A stretch of DNA of 64,000 nucleotides, taken from Saprospirales bacterium. GTDB taxonomy: Bacteria > Bacteroidota > Bacteroidia > Chitinophagales > Saprospiraceae. Positions within the stretch are counted from its first letter, which is position 1; the number at the start of each line of letters is the position of its first letter. Positions 17,421 through 27,626 of the stretch are shown in pieces. The translations under genes and the position numbers were made by a program. The notes beneath the pieces were generated by a model. The model was not told where the DNA came from. It ran no database searches and saw nothing but the letters and a program-made list of their open reading frames with translations. Location of the stretch: contig REEO01000041.1 in NCBI GenBank assembly GCA_007695035.1, positions 23,178 to 87,177 of the forward strand, read 5' to 3'.

Positions 17421-19355
17421 ATGGGAGAGCAGAAAGTATCAATACTCAAGGGCGGTAGAAGCCTTCAGCGCTTCACCAGGCATCTGATTAACGATGTTGA
17501 AGCCCTCAATCACATGATCGAAAATGACTGGTTTGAAAAAGATATTGTACGCATAGGTGCAGAGCAGGAAATGTGCCTGGTAGATAAAACTACTTTCAAA
17601 CCTTTGCCCAAGAACATCGAATTGCTCGAGATGCTTGGAGATGTGGATTTTGCAGAAACAGAACTTGCGAAGTTCAATCTGGAGATCAATTTGGATCCCC
17701 GTGTTTTTAAGGGAGATTGTTTTTCTCAAATGGAGAGTGAAACCCGCCGCAATATATTGTACATCCAGGAGCGCGCTGATAAAATGAATGCCCAAATCAT
17801 CCTCACCGGTATTTTACCTACCTTGAGACAGCACCACCTGGAGATGGATAATCTGACCCCGGTAAAGCGATACAAAGCACTAATGGATGCCATCGATTCC
17901 CAACTGCTCAAAGATGCTTACGAACTCAGACTCACAGGAATTGATGAAATCAATATCAAGCACAACTCCCCCATGCTGGAGGCTTGCAATACCAGTTTTC
18001 AGGTTCACCTTCAGGTGCATCCGGGCAATTTTGTGCAATTGTACAACATTGCACAGGTTCTTACTGCCCCAGTCATGGCTATTTCAGCCAATTCACCCAT
18101 TGTATTTGGAAAGAGACTTTGGCACGAGAGCAGAATCGCCCTGTTTCAGCAATCCCTGGATACCAGAAGCAGCAATGAGCACCTCCGGGAGCGAAGTGCC
18201 CGGGTCTATTTTGGTAACGATTGGGTCCGCAATTCCATACTCGATATATACAAAGAGGATATTTCGCGGTTCCGGATGCTGATAAGTGGGGATCAGGAAG
18301 AGGATGCGCTCCAGTTAATCAAGGAGGGCAAGGTTCCCAAACTCAGAGCACTTCAGGTCCACAATTCCACGGTGTATCGCTGGAATCGACCCTGCTACGG
18401 AATCAGTGAAAACGGCCAGCCACATCTCAGGATTGAAAACAGGGTCTTGCCCGCAGGACCTACCATAGCCGATGAAGTGGCCAATGCTGCTCTCTGGTTA
18501 GGAGCCATGGTTGACTATTCTTCGACTTTTGAGGACATCACCCAGTTTATCAGTTTTCCGGAGGCAAGGGACAACTTCATCAAAGCAGCGCGATACGGAA
18601 TTGATACGAAATTTACCTGGCTCAATGATATCAAGGTTTCAGCAGTTGACTTGATTAGAGATGAAATAATTCCCCGGGCCAAAAGCGGGCTGAAAAAAAT
18701 GGATGTGGATGAAAAGGATATTGAGTACTATATGGGGATGATCGAAAAGAGAACTGAAAAGCACGTAACCGGCGCGAGATGGATGCTCAGGTCTTACAAC
18801 GACCTCATTGAAAAAATACCGAGGGATGAGGCGGTTTCGGTACTCACTTCTTCAATCATCAGAAACCAAATGGCTTCTCTACCTATTCACGAATGGCACG
18901 CCCCTTCCGCCAAAGACCTGGAGATCTACGAACCCTCTAAAATCCAGGTGGAGGAATTTATGACCACAGACTTATTCACAGCGCGAAAGGACGATATTGT
19001 AGACCTTGTAGCCGAAATGATGAACTGGAGAAAAATTCGGTACCTGCCTGTGGAGAATGATAAAGGAGAATTGGAGGGACTTATGACCTTAAGAGTGATT
19101 TTGAGACATTTCTTGAAAATGAGAAAACTCAAGAGCAATAAAACCACTACAGTAGGTGAGCTCATGCTGAAGAAAGTGAAAACAGTGCGACCGACAGATA
19201 CCATTCTTCACGCCATGCGGATTATGAATGAAAACAAGTTTGGTTGCCTACCGGTGGTCAAGGGCAAAGAGTTGGTTGGAATTATTACCGAGCATGACTT
19301 TTTGAGAATTTCCGGTCGGCTTATCGAACGACTGGAAGTAGAGGATGCAGATTGA
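17421..19355 (+). CDS. GCS2-like (glutamate-cysteine ligase type) enzyme fused to a CBS pair
   Basis: 644 residues. Residues about 40-400 match the GCS2/YbdK-type carboxylate-amine ligase fold: RIGAEQEMCLVD (acidic metal/ATP site), FNLEINLDPR, ISANSPIVFGKRLWHESR and LRIENRVLPAGPT. Residues about 510-635 are two CBS motifs (VEEFMTTDLFTARKDD, VGELMLKKVKTVRPTD, ending ITEHDFLRIS). GCS2 enzymes join an amino acid to a glutamate carboxylate; the CBS pair probably senses adenine nucleotides. In related genomes such fusions are found with peptide-ligase and deacylase genes, not seen here. The substrate is unknown. Confidence 0.85.
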   Translation: MGEQKVSILKGGRSLQRFTRHLINDVEALNHMIENDWFEKDIVRIGAEQEMCLVDKTTFKPLPKNIELLEMLGDVDFAETELAKFNLEINLDPRVFKGDCFSQMESETRRNILYIQERADKMNAQIILTGILPTLRQHHLEMDNLTPVKRYKALMDAIDSQLLKDAYELRLTGIDEINIKHNSPMLEACNTSFQVHLQVHPGNFVQLYNIAQVLTAPVMAISANSPIVFGKRLWHESRIALFQQSLDTRSSNEHLRERSARVYFGNDWVRNSILDIYKEDISRFRMLISGDQEEDALQLIKEGKVPKLRALQVHNSTVYRWNRPCYGISENGQPHLRIENRVLPAGPTIADEVANAALWLGAMVDYSSTFEDITQFISFPEARDNFIKAARYGIDTKFTWLNDIKVSAVDLIRDEIIPRAKSGLKKMDVDEKDIEYYMGMIEKRTEKHVTGARWMLRSYNDLIEKIPRDEAVSVLTSSIIRNQMASLPIHEWHAPSAKDLEIYEPSKIQVEEFMTTDLFTARKDDIVDLVAEMMNWRKIRYLPVENDKGELEGLMTLRVILRHFLKMRKLKSNKTTTVGELMLKKVKTVRPTDTILHAMRIMNENKFGCLPVVKGKELVGIITEHDFLRISGRLIERLEVEDAD

Positions 19356-19406
19356 AGGGATGAATAGCATAGTTTGGGGCCCTAAAAGATTAATTCCCGG
19401 AATCTA

Positions 19407-19811
19407 TCAGAAAACATCGGGATAGGTAAGGTACTCCCAAGTCGTGCTGGACCCGGAAAGTCTAACCAATTGCGTATCTATAAAATGCTCGTATCTAGAA
19501 AACAGTATATAATTGCCCGGATACTGGGCCGGAAAAACACACAGTCCATCTTCTCCGGTCGTGCAGGAGGCAAAATAATTCCCCAACTCCAACTTCTCCA
19601 CACTCTCGAATAAATACAACTCTACTTCTTCGGTATAGCCGGTGAAATCCTCTGCTCTACAAGCCGGAAAGTCATCAGGCGCACAAAATGCTGTTACCAC
19701 ATGCAACCTCGCATTTTTTTCATCCACATCCAGATCGGTAAAATCCTCCGCTTTTTCATCGCTGCACGAAAACAGACAGAAAGCCAGTAAAATCGCAGAT
19801 GCAAATCTCAT
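19407..19811 (-). CDS. Small lipoprotein of unknown function
   Basis: 134 residues. Lipobox CLFSC (Cys16) followed by an acidic linker and a compact domain with four Cys (AFCAPDDFPACRAEDF, FASCTTGEDGLCVF) that could form two disulfides. The YPGNYILFSRYEHF segment resembles one strand of a CNA-B/carboxypeptidase-regulatory-like sandwich, so an Ig-like fold is possible (inference). It converges with the GCS2-CBS gene. Confidence 0.65.
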   Translation of the reverse strand: MRFASAILLAFCLFSCSDEKAEDFTDLDVDEKNARLHVVTAFCAPDDFPACRAEDFTGYTEEVELYLFESVEKLELGNYFASCTTGEDGLCVFPAQYPGNYILFSRYEHFIDTQLVRLSGSSTTWEYLTYPDVF

Positions 19812-19870
19812 AAAATACCCTTTTTTGTTGAACGACTGTCCGGTTGAGAGGTTAATTTAATAATAATCGG

Positions 19871-19878
19871 TAAATTTG
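19871..19878 (+). promoter_or_regulatory. Promoter -7 box (TAAATTTG) of the aconitase gene
   Basis: Exact TAnnTTTG match, 27 bp before the aconitase ATG. A TTG lies 24 bp upstream, slightly longer than the usual spacing. Confidence 0.5.
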
Positions 19879-19905
19879 CCGCCATTCAGCTAAAAAATTT
19901 TAGAT

Positions 19906-22179
19906 ATGATGCCATTTGATATAGACATGATCAGGAATTTCTACAGTTCCCTGGAGGATAAACTTAATGAGGTCAGAGGAAAAATTGACAGACCACTTAC
20001 CCTGACGGAAAAAATATTATTTACTCACCTTCACGCTGAATCTCCGTTGAAGGATTACAAAAGGGCAGGTGATTATGTATTTTTTGCACCGGATAGGGTA
20101 GCCATGCAGGATGCCACCGCACAGATGGCATTGCTCCAGTTTATGATGGCCGGCAGGAAAAACGTGGCCGTACCGACCACTGTGCATTGCGACCACCTCA
20201 TTCTGGCTGAAACCGGGGCAGCAGCAGATTTAAAAACATCCATCGAAGCCAACAAAGAGGTGTTTGACTTTCTCGCCAGTGTTTCTAACAAATACGGAAT
20301 AGGATTTTGGAAGCCTGGAGCCGGAATTATTCACCAAATTGTACTTGAAAACTACGCATTCCCCGGAGGAATGATGATAGGTACAGATTCGCATACACCC
20401 AATGCCGGAGGTCTCGGAATGGTTGCTATTGGTGTGGGTGGCGCCGATGCGGTGGACGTGATGAGCGGTATGCCCTGGGAATTAAAAATGCCTAAAATAA
20501 TCGGTGTTAAACTGACGGGTAAATTGTCGGGATGGACTTCTCCCAAGGATGTGATACTCAAAGTTGCAGGAATTCTCACCGTGAAAGGAGGAACAGGTGC
20601 CATAGTTGAGTATTTTGGAGAAGGGGCTGAGTCCATGTCCTGTACCGGAAAGGGAACCATTTGTAATATGGGCGCAGAAATCGGAGCAACCACCTCGACT
20701 TTTGGTTACGACGATGCAATGGGTAGGTATTTGCGCGCTACTAACCGGGCGGAAGTGGCCGATCTGGCCGACGCTCACAAAGAGCACCTCACAGGGGACA
20801 AAGCCTGCTACGACAATCCTGAAAAACACTTCGACCGCGTGATTGAAATTGATCTCTCCACGCTTGAGCCCCATATCAACGGACCTTATACGCCCGACCT
20901 GGCCAGACCGATATCGAAGTTTGCCGAGGAAGTTAAGAAAAATGGATATCCGGAAAAATTGGAGGTGGGCCTCATTGGTAGTTGTACCAATTCATCTTAC
21001 GAAGACCTCACCAGAGCGGCTTCCATCGCCAAGCAAGCTGTCGATAAAAAATTGAAGGTCAAATCTGAATTTACGGTCACTCCTGGTTCTGAGCTCATTC
21101 GCTTTACGGTGGAGCGCGATGGATTGCTGGAGGACTTTGAAAAAATGGGTGGAGTGGTTCTAGCCAACGCTTGTGGTCCATGTATCGGACAGTGGGCAAG
21201 GCACACCGATGACCCCGATAGAAAGAATTCAATTATCACTTCCTTCAACAGGAACTTTTCTAAGCGAAACGATGGCAATGCCGCAACACATGCCTTTGTA
21301 GCCTCCCCTGAAATTACCACTGCCATGGCAATCGGAGGCTCATTACTTTTTAACCCACTCAGTGATACCCTGGTGAATGATTATGGAGAAGAAGTGAGAC
21401 TGGAACCTCCTTCGGGCGTGGAGTTGCCGGTGAAGGGTTTTGATGTGGAAGACCCGGGCTACCAACCGCCTGCAGACAATGGAAAAAATGTGGAGGTAGT
21501 TGTGGATCCCAAATCCAACAGATTGCAACTTCTGGAGCCGTTTAAGCCGATCAAGCCCGAGGATCTCAAAAACATGAGAATCCTGATTAAAACCAAGGGG
21601 AAGTGCACAACGGATCACATTTCCATGGCGGGTCCCTGGTTGAAGTATCGTGGGCACCTGGAAAATATCTCCGACAACTGCTTTATCGGAGCGATTAATT
21701 TTTTCAACGAGGAGATGAATTCAGTGATCAACTACGAGACCAACGAGTATATGCCTGTGCCCGATTCGGCAAGGGCTTACCAAAAGGCAGGTATTTCGAC
21801 GGTGGTATTTGGTGAGGAGAATTACGGAGAGGGTTCATCGCGTGAACATGCAGCCATGGAACCACGATTCCTCGGAGTTAAGGCCGTGGTCGTAAAATCT
21901 TTTGCGCGAATCCACGAGACCAATCTCAAAAAACAAGGGATGCTCGCCCTTACCTTCATCAATACCGATGATTACGATCTCATTCGACAGGATGATAAAA
22001 TCGATATTCTCGGACTGGAAACCATGAAGCCGGGTGAAAACCTCAAAATGGTTTTGAACCACGCCGATGGAACGAGAGATGAATTCGAATTGGCGCACAC
22101 ATACAATGAAGCCCAGATCGATTGGGTGAGAGCAGGTTCAGCCCTCAATAAGATCAGAAAAGAACTGGCTGCCAAATAA
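19906..22179 (+). CDS. Aconitate hydratase, mitochondrial type
   Basis: 757 residues, the length of the mitochondrial-type enzyme rather than the longer AcnA or AcnB. The [4Fe-4S] ligands are in [12 protein letters not shown] and ACGPCIGQW; other landmarks are [27 protein letters not shown] and the swivel-domain [12 protein letters not shown]. It interconverts citrate and isocitrate in the TCA cycle. It is monocistronic here, with its own promoter and a terminator hairpin 37 bp after the stop. I leave the symbol blank because acnA/acnB naming does not fit this type well. Confidence 0.97.
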   Translation: MMPFDIDMIRNFYSSLEDKLNEVRGKIDRPLTLTEKILFTHLHAESPLKDYKRAGDYVFFAPDRVAMQDATAQMALLQFMMAGRKNVAVPTTVHCDHLILAETGAAADLKTSIEANKEVFDFLASVSNKYGIGFWKPGAGIIHQIVLENYAFPGGMMIGTDSHTPNAGGLGMVAIGVGGADAVDVMSGMPWELKMPKIIGVKLTGKLSGWTSPKDVILKVAGILTVKGGTGAIVEYFGEGAESMSCTGKGTICNMGAEIGATTSTFGYDDAMGRYLRATNRAEVADLADAHKEHLTGDKACYDNPEKHFDRVIEIDLSTLEPHINGPYTPDLARPISKFAEEVKKNGYPEKLEVGLIGSCTNSSYEDLTRAASIAKQAVDKKLKVKSEFTVTPGSELIRFTVERDGLLEDFEKMGGVVLANACGPCIGQWARHTDDPDRKNSIITSFNRNFSKRNDGNAATHAFVASPEITTAMAIGGSLLFNPLSDTLVNDYGEEVRLEPPSGVELPVKGFDVEDPGYQPPADNGKNVEVVVDPKSNRLQLLEPFKPIKPEDLKNMRILIKTKGKCTTDHISMAGPWLKYRGHLENISDNCFIGAINFFNEEMNSVINYETNEYMPVPDSARAYQKAGISTVVFGEENYGEGSSREHAAMEPRFLGVKAVVVKSFARIHETNLKKQGMLALTFINTDDYDLIRQDDKIDILGLETMKPGENLKMVLNHADGTRDEFELAHTYNEAQIDWVRAGSALNKIRKELAAK

Positions 22180-22216
22180 TAATCAGCAGCCCGTCTCTTG
22201 GGAATAAATTTTTCAG

Positions 22217-22248
22217 AACAGGTTCTGTGCCAAGACGCGGGACCTGTT
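22217..22248 (+). terminator. Rho-independent terminator after aconitase
   Basis: AACAGGTTC pairs with GGACCTGTT (one G-T pair) around a 14-nt loop and runs into a T-rich tract (TTTTCTTTTTT), placed just after the aconitase stop. Confidence 0.7.
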
Positions 22249-22385
22249 TTCTTTTTTCTGAAATATCTACAGTGAAAAACACCCAATGATTAAGCGATTT
22301 TATTACCGCTTAACAGCTTAATAGAACTATGTTTAAAACACAACTGTTTGAACTCTGTATTGTGTGAATTTAAATCGAGAAAATC

Positions 22386-24155
22386 ATGGACCAGGAAACC
22401 AAAGTTTTGAAAGGGGGAGAATTTGTAATCAGCTCCTCAGAACCCGATCACCTTTTTGTACCGGAAGATACCAATGAGGAACAAAAGATGATCCGCCAAT
22501 CGTGCAGGGATTTTGTTTTTTCCGAGGTACAAAAAAATGGCAATGAGATTGCCAATCAGCACGACCTGCTTAAAGCTGCGGCTGAACTCGGACTCCTGGG
22601 TGCGCATATTCCTGAACAGTACGGAGGTACTGAGCTGGATACCAACACCAACACCATGATACTCGAAGAACTCGGTAAGGGTGGCGGGTCCTACGACACT
22701 TCGTTCGCCGCACATACCGGTATCGGAATGCTTCCCATTCTCTACTACGGGACCGAGGAGCAAAAAAAGAAGTACCTGCCGTCCATGTCAGACGGAAGCC
22801 TGATCGGTGCTTATTGCCTGACTGAGCCAGGAAGTGGATCCGATGCTCTGGCCGCCAAATCTCATGCGGAACTGACTGAGGATGGAAAGCACTATCTGCT
22901 GAACGGTCAGAAAATGTGGATTTCCAATGCCGGATTTGCCGGGGTATTTATTGTTTTTGCAAAAATCGATGGCGAAAAATTTACAGCCTTTATTGTGGAC
23001 AGGGATTCAGAAGGAGTGACACTCGGTGAGGAAGAAGATAAGCTGGGAATAAAGGGCTCCTCCACCAGGCAGGTGTTTTTTGAAAATGTAAAAGTGCCGT
23101 TAGAGAATGTATTGGGAGAATTAGGAAAGGGTCACCACATCGCCTTTGCAGTTCTTAACATCGGGCGGTTTAAACTGGGTGCGATGTGCATGGGAGGTTC
23201 TAAGCTCGCCTGTGAAATAGGAATCCAGTATGCCAATGACAGACAGCAATTTGGTAAGCCAATCTCATCTTTTGGAGCAATCAGATACAAAATCGCCGAA
23301 CAGGCCATACGTATTTTTGCTCTGGAATCAGCCGTTTACCGCGTCTCTCAACTGATGCAGGAAATGCGAGCACAGATGGTAGCCGGAGGAATCGACTACG
23401 CCACTTCTCTCCAAAAGTCCGCTGAAGAATATGCTGTGGAGTGCGCGATAATCAAAGTGGTGGGGTCGGAAGTACTCGATTATGTGGTGGATGAACTGGT
23501 ACAGATCCACGGTGGTTACGGATTTTCTGAAGAATACAAGCCCGCGAGTATATACAGGGACTCCCGAATAAATCGAATTTATGAGGGCACTAACGAAATT
23601 AATCGTTTGCTGATGGTCAATATGCTGCTCCGAAAAGCGGAAAAAGGAGACCTGAATCTCAAGGACCCGGCCTGGAATGTGCAAAAGGAACTCACCAAAA
23701 TGCCTTCCTTTGAAAAACCATCCGGCAAATGGGCAGCAGAAACCATTGCCGTAGAAAACATGAAGAAAATATTTTTACTTACTTCCGGCGCAGCAGTGAA
23801 ATATCAAATGGATGGTAAACACGATCTGCGGAATGAGCAGATGGTTCTTACCAACATTGCTGATATCTTAATTGATATGTTTGTTGCAGAGTCGCTGTTG
23901 TTGCGGGTCCAAAAGTCGGTAGTGGAGGAAAATGAAGAACTATACCGGGCGATATTGAGTACCACCATTTCAGATGCTCAATACCGAATTTCCAAAAATG
24001 CAAAAGATGCCTTGCACTCCTTCGCAAGTGGGGATGAACTCAGAGTGATGAGTATGGGCGTGGATCGCTTTACCAAATACCCACATCCAAATATCAGAGA
24101 GAACCGGGAGTTGATCGCAGCGAAGCTGGTGAACGCAAACGCATACAGCCTGTGA
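22386..24155 (+). CDS. Acyl-CoA dehydrogenase
   Basis: 589 residues. It has the N-terminal helical domain, the FAD-binding middle domain (YCLTEPGSGSDA, WISNAGFAGVFIVFAK) and the catalytic C-terminal domain (RQQFGKPISSFGAIRYKIAE, VDELVQIHGGYGFSEEY, then the family RDSRINRIYEGTNEIN). The roughly 180-residue C-terminal extension matches long FadE-type dehydrogenases of Bacteroidota. It performs the first oxidation of beta-oxidation and passes electrons to ETF. No other beta-oxidation gene is adjacent. Confidence 0.95.
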   Translation: MDQETKVLKGGEFVISSSEPDHLFVPEDTNEEQKMIRQSCRDFVFSEVQKNGNEIANQHDLLKAAAELGLLGAHIPEQYGGTELDTNTNTMILEELGKGGGSYDTSFAAHTGIGMLPILYYGTEEQKKKYLPSMSDGSLIGAYCLTEPGSGSDALAAKSHAELTEDGKHYLLNGQKMWISNAGFAGVFIVFAKIDGEKFTAFIVDRDSEGVTLGEEEDKLGIKGSSTRQVFFENVKVPLENVLGELGKGHHIAFAVLNIGRFKLGAMCMGGSKLACEIGIQYANDRQQFGKPISSFGAIRYKIAEQAIRIFALESAVYRVSQLMQEMRAQMVAGGIDYATSLQKSAEEYAVECAIIKVVGSEVLDYVVDELVQIHGGYGFSEEYKPASIYRDSRINRIYEGTNEINRLLMVNMLLRKAEKGDLNLKDPAWNVQKELTKMPSFEKPSGKWAAETIAVENMKKIFLLTSGAAVKYQMDGKHDLRNEQMVLTNIADILIDMFVAESLLLRVQKSVVEENEELYRAILSTTISDAQYRISKNAKDALHSFASGDELRVMSMGVDRFTKYPHPNIRENRELIAAKLVNANAYSL

Positions 24156-24185
24156 TTGCTTATTTTATTACAGGGGCATAAAAAA

Positions 24186-24209
24186 GGCAGATGAACTTAA
24201 TCACCTGCC
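24186..24209. terminator. Bidirectional terminator between acyl-CoA dehydrogenase and HU
   Basis: GGCAG-A-TGA pairs with TCA-C-CTGCC around a 6-nt loop. An A-run precedes it and a T-rich tract follows it, so it can stop transcription from both convergent genes. Confidence 0.7.
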
Positions 24210-24237
24210 CTTCTTTTCTTTTGTACCAGCGTACAAA

Positions 24238-24510
24238 TTAGTTTACTGCTTCAGCTAGTTTCTTACCAGCTTTGAACTTGGCTACAGTTCTGGCCTTGAT
24301 TTTGATCTCCTTGCCAGTTTGAGGGTTTCTTCCTGTTCTTGCAGCTCTTTTGCTGGTTGAGAAAGTTCCAAAACCTGGGAGGGTAACTTTTTCTCCTTTC
24401 TGGAGGCTGGTAGTGATAGAATCCAAAACTGCATCTACAGCTCTGGTTGAATCAGCTTTTGTAAGTCCACTGTGCTTAGCAACGCTGTTAATTAAATCTC
24501 CTTTGTTCAT
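24238..24510 (-). CDS. HU family DNA-binding protein
   Basis: 90 residues, the standard HU length. Start MNKGDLINSVAKHSGL, then VTLPGFGTFSTSKRAARTGRNPQTGKEIKI with the DNA-intercalating Pro in the beta arm and the end FKAGKKLAEAVN. It binds and bends DNA as a nucleoid protein. A strong consensus promoter precedes it, in keeping with high expression. Confidence 0.97.
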   Translation of the reverse strand: MNKGDLINSVAKHSGLTKADSTRAVDAVLDSITTSLQKGEKVTLPGFGTFSTSKRAARTGRNPQTGKEIKIKARTVAKFKAGKKLAEAVN

Positions 24511-24549
24511 TTCAACAAGTTTTAATTACTTAAATGAATTAATTTGCTG

Positions 24550-24581
24550 CAAATGTATGTTTAATCAACCGAACGGACAAA
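24550..24581 (-). promoter_or_regulatory. Full Bacteroidota promoter of the HU gene
   Basis: TTTG (minus strand, 24581-24578), exactly 20 bp spacing, then TACATTTG (24557-24550). This is one of the best matches to the TTTG-N19/20-TAnnTTTG consensus in the window. The leader is about 35 nt. Confidence 0.7.
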
Positions 24582-24697
24582 CTTTTTTAGAAAAAAAAGT
24601 GGCTGAAACTATTGTCTTTTCTGCATTTCAGCTATCTTTATGTTCTGGTCTTATGAATAGTAATTTTTAATAATACAATCAAATAATTGACAATCAG

Positions 24698-24880
24698 ATG
24701 ATTAAGTATGTGAAGCTTCGATATTTGTTAGGTTTTATGCTGCTTGGAGGGTTATTGACTTTTTCCTCTTCTTGCAGCAAAAAAACCGGTTGTCCGATGA
24801 ATGAACAAATAGAAGTTGACCTGGATGACCCGAGACACGATCGCAATCGCGCGCGCAGTGGATTGTTTCCAAAACGATGA
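24698..24880 (+). CDS. Tiny lipoprotein (60 residues)
   Basis: A signal with lipobox TFSSSC (Cys26) leaves a mature peptide of about 35 residues: KKTGCPMNE, a short acidic stretch and the basic C-terminus SGLFPKR. Very short lipoproteins ending in SGLFPK occur in other Bacteroidota in my recollection, which supports a real gene rather than a chance ORF. A near-match -7 box (TATCTTTA, about 24633) lies upstream. Function is unknown. Confidence 0.65.
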   Translation: MIKYVKLRYLLGFMLLGGLLTFSSSCSKKTGCPMNEQIEVDLDDPRHDRNRARSGLFPKR

Positions 24881-24934
24881 CTTTCACTTTTTTGCTCCCC
24901 GGCAAGGAATTATTGTGGTGCATTAATAATACTT

Positions 24935-26188
24935 TTAATCCACCATTTTTATGCCCGTGCTTTTTTGCCGGGAAATATAATCTCCCAGGGAATTCATAGA
25001 TAGGATGACCGCAAAAATGGCAATTCCCGGGAATACGGCCAGCCACCACGCCCTGAAGTATAATCTCGCCTCGTTAAGCATGGAACCCCAACTTACCTGT
25101 TCTACTGAAAATCCTATTCCCAAAAAGGAAAGTGTGGATTCTGCCAGTATAGCGGAACTCACTCCAAATGCTGCTGCAACTGCTATTGGAGGAATAGCGA
25201 GGGGCATTATTTCTCTGAAAATTATGTAGTTCTTACTACGACGGAGCAATTGCGCAGCTTGCACAAACTCCTGCTCCCGGAGACTCAAAAATTCCGCCCT
25301 GGTGTATCTCGCAAATGCCGGCCACATAAGCAGTGAAATTATCAGCGACATTTGTAAAATGCCGGGGCTTTCAATAATGGCTAGCAGCGCCAACAAAATA
25401 AATAAGGATGGTACTGCTCTGAAGATTTCAATGAGTCTGAGAAGGATGAGGTCAAGTGGAATTCCCATCGTCCCGGAAAGGCCCAGCCTTAAGAGAGCAG
25501 CTCTCATACTGGTTTTGACGGTCGAGGACCACAAATAAACCAGTGCTGTACTCGCCAACAACCACCCACTGAGATATAGCCAGCTTCCCCCGCAGTCCAG
25601 TTGCAGGTACAGTAGGTATAAACCCACAGTTAAAATGATTGTACCTCCTGCAATCTCCAGTATATTTAACCGCCAACTTTGGTCACCAAAGAAACCGGCT
25701 GCTGCACCGAATAACACCCCGACCAGCATTGCTGCCAGAACAGATAACAATCCAATAATGAGTGCTACCCGGCTTCCGTGGATTAAACCCGCCAGGACGT
25801 CTCGTCCCATTCCATCCGTCCCCAACCAGTGCCGGTATCTCTGGCTGCTTATATTTTGTGGACCGAGTGGGCTTATGTATCCTGCATTGGCCCTGTCAAT
25901 GGTTTGTGGGCTGTAGGGAATTGGGGCACGCACTACCGATTCCATTTCCTCCTTTTTGCCCAAATAATATATGCGTGGACTGGATTGACCACTTACTTTA
26001 GAAAGGGTCTCCCTGAAAGCCGGGAAATGCCTTTGACCGTCTATTTTACAGGTCAATGGCAGTTCGTTGGCAAGCTGGTCGGCAAAAAGTGCAGTAAAGA
26101 GCCATATGAAGCATATCGCCATAGTCAGGTAGGCCGGCATTTTTACCTTGCCGCGGGCTTTTCCTCTATTTTGAAATACCTCAATCAT
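24935..26188 (-). CDS. ABC transporter permease, OppC/DppC type
   Basis: 417 residues. One N-terminal membrane helix (residues about 18-38) precedes a long periplasmic insertion, then five more helices. The permease EAA region reads AQLLRRSKNYIIFREIMPLA and the DppC-like end ILAESTLSFLGIGFSVEQVSWGSML is clear. The RHWLGTDGMGRDVLAGLIHGSR segment is typical of OppC. It pairs with the OppB-type permease, whose 3' end it overlaps. Likely substrate: oligopeptides (family inference). Confidence 0.92.
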   Translation of the reverse strand: MIEVFQNRGKARGKVKMPAYLTMAICFIWLFTALFADQLANELPLTCKIDGQRHFPAFRETLSKVSGQSSPRIYYLGKKEEMESVVRAPIPYSPQTIDRANAGYISPLGPQNISSQRYRHWLGTDGMGRDVLAGLIHGSRVALIIGLLSVLAAMLVGVLFGAAAGFFGDQSWRLNILEIAGGTIILTVGLYLLYLQLDCGGSWLYLSGWLLASTALVYLWSSTVKTSMRAALLRLGLSGTMGIPLDLILLRLIEIFRAVPSLFILLALLAIIESPGILQMSLIISLLMWPAFARYTRAEFLSLREQEFVQAAQLLRRSKNYIIFREIMPLAIPPIAVAAAFGVSSAILAESTLSFLGIGFSVEQVSWGSMLNEARLYFRAWWLAVFPGIAIFAVILSMNSLGDYISRQKSTGIKMVD

Positions 26189-27584
26189 ACCTGACTTTTG
26201 GGTTTGCCCTGGTGTAGAGTATGTCGGCGATCAACTGCCCCACCAGGGTGAGAATAGCACCGATAAACAGAATTGCAAAAACCACATTCCAATCCTGCCC
26301 AAATATGGAATCCCACATCAGCCTTCCCATACCGGGAATATTAAAGATAACCTCGATTACCACCGAGCCTGAGATCAAGCCGGGAATAAGCGTCCCCAGT
26401 AAGGTAATAAGTGGAAATACTGCATTGGGAAACAAATGCCTCCAAATGGTAACAACCTCGCTGTTTCCCTTCAGGCGCGACATGGCGATGTAGCGGGATG
26501 CGCTTTCCCTCAAGGCCGTTTGCTCCATTTGGCGGGCTACAAAGGCTACGCCACCTGAAGCCAGGCAAAGTACAGGCAGCAGCAAGTAACTCATGCCCTG
26601 AAAAAAACTGGCATCACCATCCATGGTATGCAGCATGATTTGACTAGGAGAGGGAAAAAGGTTGGTCCATTTTCCGTATTCTTCCGTGGTAAAAAAGACC
26701 ACCAGCAGAGTGGCGAGCCAGAAGAGTGGCACCGCGTAAAGTGCATAAACCACTGTTCTCAGAAGCTCCTTACATCTTTTTCGCTTAGTCGTGGCAAGAT
26801 ACATTCCGAGGGGAATGCCGGCAGCAAAAGTTAGCAAAAGACTGAAAAAAGAGATGCTCAGTGTATAGCCGATTGAGTTGCGAATTTTTGAACCTACTGA
26901 ACGACCATCTCTGAGTGAGTAACCCCAATCTCCCGAAAATATTCCCGCCAGCCAGTGGTGGTATTGGTTCTGAGTGCCGTGCCAGCTCAATTTGGGAATC
27001 CACCAACCAAATGGACGTTTTGCAGAGGTTATTTCATTGCCGTATTTCACCACATCCTTTACTGACGGATGAAAGCTACACTTTTCAGCGGGCATGAAAA
27101 GGAGTGCATTATTTGTGATTTCTGCAACTGCCGCTTTCGATCCCGCCCTGTTGAATTGGTGTTCAAAGTCGGACCAGAACACTGCTGTATCACATTCATC
27201 CAGTTGAAATTGGATATCTCTGCTCAATGCTTTTCCCGCTTCGAAATAACTGCGAACCAAATCAACCTGGCCCGTTTCATACATCAGTTGTTTAATATTT
27301 TTGCGAATAGCAGGTCGTTCAATGTCCCTGAAGTGGGCTTCTCTTGCACGTGGATGCACGCTGAAGTAAAAAAGAGGCCTGTCAAGCCCCAGGTGCCGGT
27401 AGGTTCGCTGATAATTGGTCATGGCTCCCAGGTCGAAATGCTCCTCCCCTTCGATGCTCAAAATACCCGTCAGCCGCTCTGCAGGATCTCCGGGTATGAT
27501 TTTACTCAAGAAAAAAACCACCAGGCTTATGACGAAAAGTGTCGGTAGGAACAACAAAACCCGTTTCAGCAGATAATTCCTCAT
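26181..27584 (-). CDS. ABC transporter permease, OppB/DppB type
   Basis: 467 residues from ATG 27584, which has AAAGGA a few bases upstream; a TTG at 27620 would add 12 residues. Start MRNYLLKRVLLFLPTLFVIS and IIPGDPAERL are family hallmarks. A periplasmic insertion of about 180 residues follows helix 1, a feature of Bacteroidota homologues. The EAA region is in SRLKGNSEVVTIWRHLFPNA, and VVIEVIFNIPGMGRLMWDSI closes the channel domain. The gene follows the binding-protein gene and overlaps the OppC-type gene. Confidence 0.92.
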   Translation of the reverse strand: MRNYLLKRVLLFLPTLFVISLVVFFLSKIIPGDPAERLTGILSIEGEEHFDLGAMTNYQRTYRHLGLDRPLFYFSVHPRAREAHFRDIERPAIRKNIKQLMYETGQVDLVRSYFEAGKALSRDIQFQLDECDTAVFWSDFEHQFNRAGSKAAVAEITNNALLFMPAEKCSFHPSVKDVVKYGNEITSAKRPFGWWIPKLSWHGTQNQYHHWLAGIFSGDWGYSLRDGRSVGSKIRNSIGYTLSISFFSLLLTFAAGIPLGMYLATTKRKRCKELLRTVVYALYAVPLFWLATLLVVFFTTEEYGKWTNLFPSPSQIMLHTMDGDASFFQGMSYLLLPVLCLASGGVAFVARQMEQTALRESASRYIAMSRLKGNSEVVTIWRHLFPNAVFPLITLLGTLIPGLISGSVVIEVIFNIPGMGRLMWDSIFGQDWNVVFAILFIGAILTLVGQLIADILYTRANPKVRYD

Positions 27585-27626
27585 GGTCCTTTTACTTGGC
27601 TGACGCCTTATATTGATCAAATCTGC

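Noticed and set aside
27069..27548. Plus-strand ORF of 159 codons
   Set aside because: Antisense to the OppB-type permease, which has full family motifs.
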